A stretch of 64,000 nt of DNA from Streptomyces solicavernae (lineage in GTDB: Bacteria; Actinomycetota; Actinomycetes; Streptomycetales; Streptomycetaceae): positions 186,001 through 250,000 of the forward strand of contig NZ_JASCIR010000006.1 in the NCBI RefSeq assembly GCF_029968095.1, read 5' to 3'. Positions 29,483 to 36,144 of the stretch are shown in pieces (the first letter of the stretch is position 1; every line of letters starts with the position of its first letter). The notes under the pieces were generated by a model, which saw only the letters and a list, made by a program, of their open reading frames with translations, had not been told where the DNA came from and made no database searches. The translations under genes and the position numbers were made by a program.

Positions 29483-30934
29483 TCAGCTTTCGCCTTCCGG
29501 CTCCGAAGCAGCCGCCTGAGCCGCCTTCGCAGCCGCGCTCCCCGGACGCTTACGAGCCACCCAACCCTCGATATTCCGCTGCTGACCGCGCGCAACAGCC
29601 AGCGAACCAGGCGGCACATCCTTCGTGATCACCGACCCCGCGGCCGTGTAAGCACCGTCCCCGACCGTGACAGGAGCCACAAACATGTTGTCCGACCCGG
29701 TACGACAGTGCGACCCGATCGTCGTGTGGTGCTTGTCCCGACCGTCGTAATTCACAAACACACTCGCGGCCCCGATGTTCGAGTGCTCACCGATGGTCGC
29801 GTCCCCCACATACGACAGATGCGGCACCTTCGTCCCCGCACCGATCGACGCGTTCTTCATCTCCACATACGTGCCGGCCTTCGCCTTCACACCCAGACGC
29901 GTCCCCGGCCGCAGATAAGCGAACGGACCCACCAGCGCCTCGGCACCGATCTCCGCACCCTCCGCCACCGTGTTGTCCACCCGCGCACCCGCACCCACCG
30001 ACGTGTCCCGCAACCGCGTGTTCGGACCCACCTCGGCATCCGCACTCACATGCGTGGCCCCCAACAGCTGCGTACCCGGATGCACCACCGCATCCGCCTC
30101 GAACGTCACCGTCACGTCCACCAACGTCGACGCGGGGTCCACCACCGTCACGCCGCCGAGCATCGCCCGCTCAAGCAGCCGGTCGTTCAACGTCCGCCGC
30201 GCCTCGGCCAACTGCACCCGGTTGTTGATCCCCGCGATCTCCCGGTGATCACCCGCAACCGAAGCCCCCACCCGATGCCCCGCCGCCCGCAGAATCCCGA
30301 GCACATCAGTCAGGTACTCCTCACCCTGACTGTTGTCCGTACGCACCTTGCCCAACGCATCCGCAAGCAGCGCACCGTCGAACGCGAACACACCCGAGTT
30401 GATCTCCCGGATCGCCCGCGTCGCGTCATCCGCGTCCTTGTGCTCCACGATCGCCGTCACCGCACCCGCGGCATCCCGCACGATCCGCCCGTACCCGGCC
30501 GCATCCGGCACCTCCGCCGTCAGCACCGTCACCGCATTCCCGTCCGCGGCATGCGTCGCGGCCAGCGCCTGCAACGTCTCACCCGTCAGCAGCGGAGTGT
30601 CCCCGCACACCACGATCACGGTCCCGTCCACCGCCCGCTCCGCGGCCAGCTCCTCAAGCCCCATCCGCACCGCGTGCCCGGTGCCGTTCTGCTCCTCCTG
30701 CACGGCGGTACGGATCGCCGCATCGGCGGCGGTGAGGTGCGCGACGACCTGCTCCCGCGCGTGCCCGACGACCACGACGAGCCGCTCCGGCGTCAACTCC
30801 TGCGCGGCGGACACCACATGACCCACGAGCGAACGCCCGCAGATCTCGTGGAGGACCTTCGGGGTCTTGGACTTCATGCGGGTGCCCTCACCCGCTGCAA
30901 GGACGACAACGGCGGCCGGGGGTGTGACGCTCAC
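29483..30934 (-). CDS. glmU: Bifunctional N-acetylglucosamine-1-phosphate uridyltransferase/glucosamine-1-phosphate acetyltransferase
   Basis: A 483-residue enzyme making UDP-GlcNAc for peptidoglycan. The N-terminal uridyltransferase has [21 protein letters not shown] (~7), CGDTPLL and [11 protein letters not shown]. The C-terminal left-handed beta-helix of hexapeptide repeats ([35 protein letters not shown]) carries the acetyltransferase site and ends [30 protein letters not shown]. The GTG start at 30934 fits AAGGG 8 bases upstream; the open frame upstream of it is noncoding and enters the tRNA. Located right after tRNA-Gln on the same strand. Confidence 0.96.
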   Translation of the reverse strand: MSVTPPAAVVVLAAGEGTRMKSKTPKVLHEICGRSLVGHVVSAAQELTPERLVVVVGHAREQVVAHLTAADAAIRTAVQEEQNGTGHAVRMGLEELAAERAVDGTVIVVCGDTPLLTGETLQALAATHAADGNAVTVLTAEVPDAAGYGRIVRDAAGAVTAIVEHKDADDATRAIREINSGVFAFDGALLADALGKVRTDNSQGEEYLTDVLGILRAAGHRVGASVAGDHREIAGINNRVQLAEARRTLNDRLLERAMLGGVTVVDPASTLVDVTVTFEADAVVHPGTQLLGATHVSADAEVGPNTRLRDTSVGAGARVDNTVAEGAEIGAEALVGPFAYLRPGTRLGVKAKAGTYVEMKNASIGAGTKVPHLSYVGDATIGEHSNIGAASVFVNYDGRDKHHTTIGSHCRTGSDNMFVAPVTVGDGAYTAAGSVITKDVPPGSLAVARGQQRNIEGWVARKRPGSAAAKAAQAAASEPEGES

Positions 30935-31064
30935 GGATATGCCCTTCGGCTCTGGTGGTGTTGCGGGGTGGACATCCGCAGGATACCGGGGCGTTGTGGG
31001 GCGGAAATGGGGACGGGTCCTGACCTTGTGGTCAGGACCCGAACCTGGCCCTTGGGGACTGTGG

Positions 31065-31138
31065 CTCCCCCGCAAGGATTCGAACCTTGACCTGCGGCCA
31101 CCAAAAGACCGTGTGCTGCCTGGTTACACCACGGGGGA
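31065..31138 (-). tRNA. tRNA-Gln (anticodon UUG)
   Basis: The minus strand gives the acceptor TCCCCCG pairing with CGGGGGA, a D arm GTGT/GCAC, an anticodon stem CGGTC/GGCCG around loop TTTTGGT (anticodon TTG), and a T arm CAAGG-TTCGAAT-CCTTG. The discriminator G is followed by an encoded CCA (31062-31064). It reads Gln CAA codons. It lies between the HTH/LAGLIDADG-like gene (14 bases upstream) and glmU. Confidence 0.93.
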
Positions 31139-31152
31139 CAGCCCTTGAGACC

Positions 31153-32007
31153 TTACCTGAGACGGCCTTGTGCGTGGGCAGCGATTCCGTTCCACCACCC
31201 CTCGATGCGCAGATACAGCCGGGCGCTCTGGTTGACCCCGATGACGAGGCAGCCGTGGTAGTCGTCGCCGGTGTTCTTGCGGAGGGTCTTGGGGTTGTGC
31301 CGCTTCAGGGTCGGGCGGCTGAAGGCGTCGACGTCCACGCCGAGCACGTCTGCCCAGTGCTGGTGAGCGCCGGGGATGTCGGCGAACTCGTGGATCAGGA
31401 TGCGGTAGCGCCGGTGTTCCGGCTCGACTCCCAGTAAGTCCAGCCACGACACGAAGGTCTCGATGACGCCAGTGTCGCTGTTGACGAAGATCACGCGCTC
31501 GCGACGGGCGTGCGGCTTGCTCTTGCTGCCCTCCGCCCAGTAGAGAGCTACTCCGACCAGGAACAGCTTGCGGTCGGAGAGGTCGGCGGTCTCCTGGTGT
31601 GCCGCGAGCCTGACGCGCTCACGTTCCTCGTTCTGCGCACTGCGCAGCCTGGCGAGCCCGGCGTGCATGAGTGCCTGCTGTTCCTCCGGTGTGTAGCGCG
31701 GCTCGGGTTTCGGCAGATCCCGTACCCACAGGGATATGGAGCTCTTCGAGCAGCCCAGCTCCAATTGGATCTGGTCGTACGTCCAGCCCTGGAGGCGGAG
31801 CTCTCGGGCGCGGTCCCGGAGGTCGTCCTTTGCCCGGTGGCGCCGGGCGGGGGCCGGTTCGCCCTTGACCAGGCGGTTGAGTAGGTCGTTGTTGAAGATC
31901 TTCAGTTCGTCTCGGATCTGGCGGAGGCTGAGGCCGGCTCGGCGCAGGGCGATGGCTTGTTCGCGGAGGGTCTCGAAGTCGCCGTAGCGGCTCGTGCTGT
32001 CGTTCAT
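31153..32007 (-). CDS. HTH protein with LAGLIDADG-like C-terminal domain, function unknown
   Basis: A 284-residue protein. Residues 10-110 hold two HTH-like stretches (EQAIALRRAGLSLRQIRDEL and ELRLQGWTYDQIQLELGCSK, then SSISLWVRDLPKPE), resembling resolvase-type DNA-binding helices. The C-terminal half begins FLVGVALYWAEGSKSK and continues ERVIFVNSDTGVIETFVSWL, RILIHEF and LKRHNPKTLRKNTGDDYHGCL, which recalls the LAGLIDADG homing-endonuclease fold with YWAEG in place of the usual G-D/E helix. It ends 14 bases before tRNA-Gln on the same strand. The GC content is visibly lower than in the neighbours. Whether it is an active nuclease cannot be told, and no intron or intein host is present. Confidence 0.7.
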   Translation of the reverse strand: MNDSTSRYGDFETLREQAIALRRAGLSLRQIRDELKIFNNDLLNRLVKGEPAPARRHRAKDDLRDRARELRLQGWTYDQIQLELGCSKSSISLWVRDLPKPEPRYTPEEQQALMHAGLARLRSAQNEERERVRLAAHQETADLSDRKLFLVGVALYWAEGSKSKPHARRERVIFVNSDTGVIETFVSWLDLLGVEPEHRRYRILIHEFADIPGAHQHWADVLGVDVDAFSRPTLKRHNPKTLRKNTGDDYHGCLVIGVNQSARLYLRIEGWWNGIAAHAQGRLR

Positions 32008-32158
32008 GCGGCAAGCCTCGTCCGGAATGCGGACGTCCGGGTCGAATCTTTGAGCGATTCACCAGTTCGGTTAATACCGTCGCGTTTCGCTTCCGTTTGA
32101 GCGTCGCATCTGCCAGTTGCGGTTTTTCGGCCGGCCCCTGATCGTCAGTGCTCGCCCG

Positions 32159-32164
32159 TACGCT
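32159..32164 (+). promoter_or_regulatory. -10 box TACGCT of a probably leaderless histidine-kinase transcript
   Basis: TACGCT ends 6 bases before the ATG at 32171. The intervening GGAGGC could be a ribosome site but overlaps the expected start of transcription, so a leaderless or near-leaderless message is likely. Confidence 0.4.
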
Positions 32165-32170
32165 GGAGGC

Positions 32171-33475
32171 ATGACCACGACGGGGGTAGCGGACCACGAG
32201 GCGGCCGGGGGGCCGTGGTGGTGGGGGCGGCGGCGTAGTGCCGTGTTCGATGTGGGGTTGGGGGTGGTGTCGGGCGCGGAGTGCGCGGCCGAGGGTGTGG
32301 CGTTCGCCGGGCGGGCCGGGGTGCCGGTCGCGGTGGGTGTGGTGATCGGCGTGCTGGCCGGTTCCGTGCTGGTGCTGCGGCGGCGGTGGCCGATCGCGGT
32401 GGTCCTTGTGTCGATCGCGGTGACTCCGGCGAACATGGGCTTTCTGCTGACGGTGGTGGGGCTCTACACGCTCGCCGCGTCCGAGGTGCCGCGGCGGATC
32501 ACGGCTGCGCTGGCGGGGATGTCGCTCGCGGGCACGATGATCGTGACGTTCGTGCGGTCCCGGCAGGACATGGCGCAGGGGAACCTGGAGCTGGGCGAGT
32601 GGTTCGTGCCGTTCATCGCGGTGACGGCCTCGCTGGGGGTGACGGCTCCGCCGTTGTTGCTGGGTCTGTACGTGGGGGCGCGGCGGCGGTTGATGGAGTC
32701 GTTGCGGGAGCGTGCGGACAGCCTGGAGCGGGAGTTGCAGCTGCTCGCGGAGCGGGCCGAGGAGCGGGCGGAGTGGGCGCGCAACGAGGAGCGGACGCGG
32801 ATCGCGCGCGAGATGCATGACGTGGTGGCGCACCGGGTGAGCCTGATGGTGGTGCATGCGGCGGCGTTGCAGGCGGTGGCGCGGAAGGACCCGGAGATGG
32901 CGGTGCGGAACGCGGCGCTGGTGGGGGACATGGGTCGGCAGGCGTTGACCGAACTGCGGGAGATGCTGGGGGTGTTGCGTACGGGGGAGGCGGTGCGGAG
33001 CGGGGTGCAGGCGCCGCTTGCCGTGGTGGGGGAGGCGGCTGCGGCGGCGGCTTCGCGGGCGCGGGTCGAGGAGGGCCCGGGGCCGTGTCTGGCGGATCTG
33101 GAGGAGCTGCTGGGGCAGTCCCGCTCGGCGGGGATGGCGGTGGTGCTGTCGGTGGACGGGGTGCCGGGGAGTTATCCGGCGGAGGTGGAGCAGACCGCGT
33201 ACCGGGTGATCCAGGAGGGGCTGACGAACGTGCACAAGCATGCGTCGGGTGCGAAGACGTATGTGCGGGTGGCGCATCGCGGAGGTGAGGTGGCGATGCA
33301 GGTGGAGAACGAGCCGCCGCCGGAGGGTGTGGGGGACGAGGCGCGGTTGCCGAGCGGGGGGAATGGTCTGGTGGGGATGAAGGAGCGGGTGGGGGCGCTC
33401 GGTGGGGTGTTTGTGTCGGGGCCGACGGATGCGGGTGGGTTCCGGGTGTCGGCGGTGATTCCGGCTCGGGGGTAG
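32171..33475 (+). CDS. Orphan NarL-type sensor histidine kinase
   Basis: A 434-residue kinase. The N-terminal half has about five membrane segments (from ~28 to ~180). Then comes a coiled coil (RLMESLRERADSLERELQLLAERAEERAEW), the HisKA_3 dimer/phospho-acceptor box ARNEERTRIAREMHDVVAHRVSLM (His ~218), and a HATPase with QTAYRVIQEGLTNVHKHA (N-box ~345) and SGGNGLVGMKERV (G-box). No response regulator gene is adjacent, so its partner lies elsewhere. The signal is unknown. The ATG at 32171 starts the membrane head directly. Confidence 0.9.
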   Translation: MTTTGVADHEAAGGPWWWGRRRSAVFDVGLGVVSGAECAAEGVAFAGRAGVPVAVGVVIGVLAGSVLVLRRRWPIAVVLVSIAVTPANMGFLLTVVGLYTLAASEVPRRITAALAGMSLAGTMIVTFVRSRQDMAQGNLELGEWFVPFIAVTASLGVTAPPLLLGLYVGARRRLMESLRERADSLERELQLLAERAEERAEWARNEERTRIAREMHDVVAHRVSLMVVHAAALQAVARKDPEMAVRNAALVGDMGRQALTELREMLGVLRTGEAVRSGVQAPLAVVGEAAAAAASRARVEEGPGPCLADLEELLGQSRSAGMAVVLSVDGVPGSYPAEVEQTAYRVIQEGLTNVHKHASGAKTYVRVAHRGGEVAMQVENEPPPEGVGDEARLPSGGNGLVGMKERVGALGGVFVSGPTDAGGFRVSAVIPARG

Positions 33476-33480
33476 GCCCC

Positions 33481-33605
33481 CTGCTGGGCTCCCTGCCGGG
33501 CTTGTGTCAGGCCCCTGTCGGGCTCCCTGCCGGGGCTTGTGTCAGGCCCCTGCCGGGCTCCCTGTCGGGGCTTGTGTCCGGCCCCTGCCAGGCCCGGCCC
33601 GGGGC
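33481..33605. repeat. 35-bp tandem repeat between the kinase and SUKH-3 genes
   Basis: About 3.3 copies of a 35-base unit beginning CTTGTGTCAGGCCCCTG, at 33501, 33536 and 33571, with a partial unit before. Copies differ at a few positions. It fills the convergent gap between the two genes. Confidence 0.85.
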
Positions 33606-33624
33606 TCGTGCCAGCGCTCGTGTG

Positions 33625-34134
33625 TCAGTTTGCCGTGAGGCGGGTCGGCATGGTGCCGGAGATGAGGGTGTCGAGGGCGGCGTCGATGTCGGGGCCCGCG
33701 TACCAGTCGCCGGAGTGGTCGAGGGCGTAGACGCGGCCTTCGGCGTCGATGGCGATGAGGGCCTGGGTGTCGGTCTCCTCGCCGAGGGGGCACATCTCGG
33801 TGTCGAGGGCGCGGCCGAGGTCGCCGAGGGTGCGGGCCATGTGGAGGCCGCACAGGGGGTCGATGCGGAGGGTGACGGGGGCGATCTGGCGGCCGGGGCC
33901 GGTGGGGGTGAGGGTGAGGCCGCCGAATTCGGCCCAGACCTCGACGGCGGCGGGGAAGACGGTGTGCCGGTGGCCTGCGGGTGAGGTGTGCTGACGGAGG
34001 GCGTCGGCCCAGTGTTCGGCCTGCTTGATGTCCCAGCGGCCGGGCTGCCAGCCGGAGGCGCGCAGGGCGTCGTCGACGGTGACGGAGAAGCGGGTCGTGG
34101 AGGTGCGCGCGGCGGCGCGGTCGGCGGGGGGCAT
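33625..34134 (-). CDS. SUKH-3-type immunity-family protein
   Basis: A 169-residue protein: VDDALRASGWQPGRW, then a helical N-part, AEFGGLTL (~70), IDPLCGLHMARTLGDLGRALDTEMCPLGE and LIAIDAEGRVYALDHSGDWYAGPDIDAALDTL. The GWxPGR start and FGGL...YALDHSGDWY pattern match the SUKH-3 subgroup, whose members neutralise polymorphic toxins in other systems. The start overlaps the deaminase stop by one base (TGATG), so both are translated from one message. Its likely partner is the deaminase upstream. The function is inferred from family and context. Confidence 0.8.
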   Translation of the reverse strand: MPPADRAAARTSTTRFSVTVDDALRASGWQPGRWDIKQAEHWADALRQHTSPAGHRHTVFPAAVEVWAEFGGLTLTPTGPGRQIAPVTLRIDPLCGLHMARTLGDLGRALDTEMCPLGEETDTQALIAIDAEGRVYALDHSGDWYAGPDIDAALDTLISGTMPTRLTAN

Positions 34135-34751
34135 CAGGCCTGGTCCTCGGCGGGTGCGGCGGGTGCGGCGGGTGCTGCGTTCTCGGTGGGCCCGGTGGGT
34201 CCGGTGGGTCTGGTGGCTCCCGTAGGCCCGGTGGGTTCGTGGCCCGTGGGTTCAGCGGGTTCGGCGGGGGCGACGACGCGTACGCCGAAGTGGGCGATGA
34301 GGGCGCTGCAGGAGCGGCAGGGGGTGGCGAAGGCGCCGTGCAGGGGGTCGCCGGCCTCGCGGATGCGGCGGGTGGTGAGTTTGGCATGTTTGAGCGCTTT
34401 GCGGGCTTCGCTCGGGGTGAGGGGCTTGCGCTGGGCGCGCTTGGAGCGTCCGGCCTCGACGACGCTGAGGTGCCGGGAGAGGAGGAGGGCTTCGGGGCAG
34501 CGGCCGGTGGAGCGTTCGCGCTGGCCGCTGGTGAGGGTGTCGAGGAAGTCCTGGACGAGGGGGTGCAGTTCGGGGGCGGTGTCGCCGCGTCCGGCGGTGG
34601 AGGTGAGGGTTTCGCCGCGTACGGAGAGTGCGGCGGCGACGGTGGGCAGGATGCCGTCGCGGCGGTGCCGGAGCGCGGGCGGCGGGGTCGTCCCGGTGGC
34701 GCTCCAGCTGAGGCGCGGGTCGCCCGCGCTGTGCGGTTGTGCGGTGTGCAT
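34134..34751 (-). CDS. YwqJ-like nucleic-acid/nucleotide deaminase-family protein
   Basis: A 205-residue protein. After a leader with GDPRLSWSATGTT come the deaminase marks: GRCPEALLLSRHL with Cys85-Pro-Glu87, and TPCRSCSALIAHFG with the Cys145-x-x-Cys148 pair, the order of a YwqJ/deaminase-fold zinc site. The tail is a PTG-type low-complexity repeat (GHEPTGPTGATRPTGPTG). Members of this fold occur as toxins in polymorphic toxin systems. Unlike secreted toxins it has no signal or trafficking domain and sits in an operon with a SUKH gene. The ATG at 34751 is used; upstream in-frame starts lie in noncoding sequence. Confidence 0.75.
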   Translation of the reverse strand: MHTAQPHSAGDPRLSWSATGTTPPPALRHRRDGILPTVAAALSVRGETLTSTAGRGDTAPELHPLVQDFLDTLTSGQRERSTGRCPEALLLSRHLSVVEAGRSKRAQRKPLTPSEARKALKHAKLTTRRIREAGDPLHGAFATPCRSCSALIAHFGVRVVAPAEPAEPTGHEPTGPTGATRPTGPTGPTENAAPAAPAAPAEDQA

Positions 34752-35123
34752 GTGGGCTCTGGTCCCCTCCCTGGGCCCCGTCCGGCGGATCTTGCCGGGG
34801 GCGTGGGGCTTGGCCGGCCCGTGGGGGTGACCTCTGGTGGCGCCCCCTGCACTCCCCGGAGTGCGGGGACAGCCTGCCAAATGGCGTGCCTGGTGCGGAA
34901 GCTGGGGCTGTGTGTGTTGTGTCGTTTCGTCGTACCGTCACGTACGGGTGACCGCAGGTCACGGAAGCGGACGCCCGGTGACCGGGGGTGCGGCAGCGCT
35001 TAGGCTGTGGCGTGTCGGCCGTGCGTGGCCGGCCCGTCTCAGGACTCGGTGGACTCGGTGATTCCGTCGGGGACGCGATGGATTCGATCCGAACCTTCAG
35101 ATGTGCCGCAGGGGGCAACCGCC
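34752..35123. promoter_or_regulatory. Divergent promoter region of the deaminase/SUKH cluster
   Basis: A 372-base gap between divergent genes. It contains perfect palindromes GTGACC-GCA-GGTCAC (34948-34962) and CCCGGT-G-ACCGGG (34974-34986) side by side, and TTAGGCT-like -10 sequence near 35000 facing the plus strand. These make it a likely control point of the whole cluster. No coding frame was seen. Confidence 0.5.
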
Positions 35124-36137
35124 ATGACGACAGGTCGGCTCGGCCTTGGGGTATCGCCCGGTTCCCAGGCCGCGGCAGCCGCGCCGCCGAACGCGGCGTA
35201 CGCCGGTCAGCTCGTGCACTTCCCGGACCCGGTGCGGGCCGCGCGCCATCCGCGCGGGGTGCGGATGGGCTCGGACGGCCATCCGGATTTCTCGCCGTAT
35301 GCGCGTGCCGCCGCGGAGGTGGCGGATCCGCCGGAGGGCTTCGGCGTGGACGAGCTGCGGCTGACGGACTACGTGTCGGCGAACGCGGCGCTCGCGGCGG
35401 ACGGCCATGAGCTGTGGGACACGATCCCGGCGGTGGCGACGCCGCACGGCTGGACGTGGCACCACGTGGCGGGCACGCGTCGCCTGGAGCTGATCCCGGT
35501 CGAGGTGAAGGCGCTGCTGCGGCATCACGGCGGTATCGCGACGGCGGTGGTGGACCAGGAGAAGCGCGGTACGCGGCCGTTGCAGGAGACGCTGCCCGCG
35601 CACTTCCGGCTGCCGAAGGCGCGGCTCGCGGTGTCGGAGCAGCAGCTGATCGGCATCGAGGAGGACCTGGGCTATCGGCTGCCGGGTGCGTACCGCTCGT
35701 TCCTGAAGGCGGCGGGCGGCTGCGCGCCGGCCGGGGCGGCGCTCGACGCGGAGCTGGGGCTGCTCGTCGATCAGCCGTTCTTCACGGTGCGGGACGAGGC
35801 GGCGGTGAACGACCTCTTCTACGTCAACAAGTGTCTGCGGGACCACCTGACGAAGGACTACCTGGGGGTGGCGTTCGTGCAGGGCGGGATCATCGCGGTG
35901 AAGGTGCGCGGTGACCGGCTCGGTTCGGTGTGGTTCTGTCCGTACGACGATGCTCGTGACCGGGACGGTCTGACGATCGAGGACCGGGTGGAGCGTTTGT
36001 TGCTGCCGTGCGGTGAGGACTTCGACGCGTTTCTGTCCCGCCTCGCGGGCAATCCGCCGGAGCTGGAGACGGTGGCGAACCTGATGGTGGACGGCGGCTT
36101 CGCGCGTGCCGTGCCGGTGTCCGCGGTGGGGGAGTGA
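35124..36137 (+). CDS. WHH-nuclease-like domain fused to a SUKH (SMI1/KNR4) domain
   Basis: A 337-residue protein in two parts. Residues ~45-140 carry a toxin-nuclease-like block: GSDGHPDFSPYA, ELWDTIPAVATPHGWTWHHV with Trp110-x-Trp-His-His, LELIPVEVKALLRHHGG (His134/135). The W-x-W-HH ... L-I-P ... H-x-GG pattern is that of WHH/HNH nuclease toxins. Residues ~170-325 are a SUKH domain (IEEDLGYRLPGAYRSFLKAAGG, then VQGGIIAVKVRGDRLGSVWF). So a nuclease-like and an immunity-like module share one polypeptide with no secretion signal. Catalytic activity is not proven. The ATG at 35124 has a GGGGG region upstream. It overlaps no neighbour; the next gene starts 7 bases later. Confidence 0.78.
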   Translation: MTTGRLGLGVSPGSQAAAAAPPNAAYAGQLVHFPDPVRAARHPRGVRMGSDGHPDFSPYARAAAEVADPPEGFGVDELRLTDYVSANAALAADGHELWDTIPAVATPHGWTWHHVAGTRRLELIPVEVKALLRHHGGIATAVVDQEKRGTRPLQETLPAHFRLPKARLAVSEQQLIGIEEDLGYRLPGAYRSFLKAAGGCAPAGAALDAELGLLVDQPFFTVRDEAAVNDLFYVNKCLRDHLTKDYLGVAFVQGGIIAVKVRGDRLGSVWFCPYDDARDRDGLTIEDRVERLLLPCGEDFDAFLSRLAGNPPELETVANLMVDGGFARAVPVSAVGE

Positions 36138-36144
36138 GCAGGCG

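Noticed and set aside
31065..32007. Integrative element at tRNA-Gln
   Set aside because: No tyrosine or serine integrase, excision gene or duplicated tRNA 3' end was found; the adjacent gene lies on the 5' side of the tRNA.
33481..33605. Possible CRISPR array
   Set aside because: The 35-base units are contiguous with no spacers.
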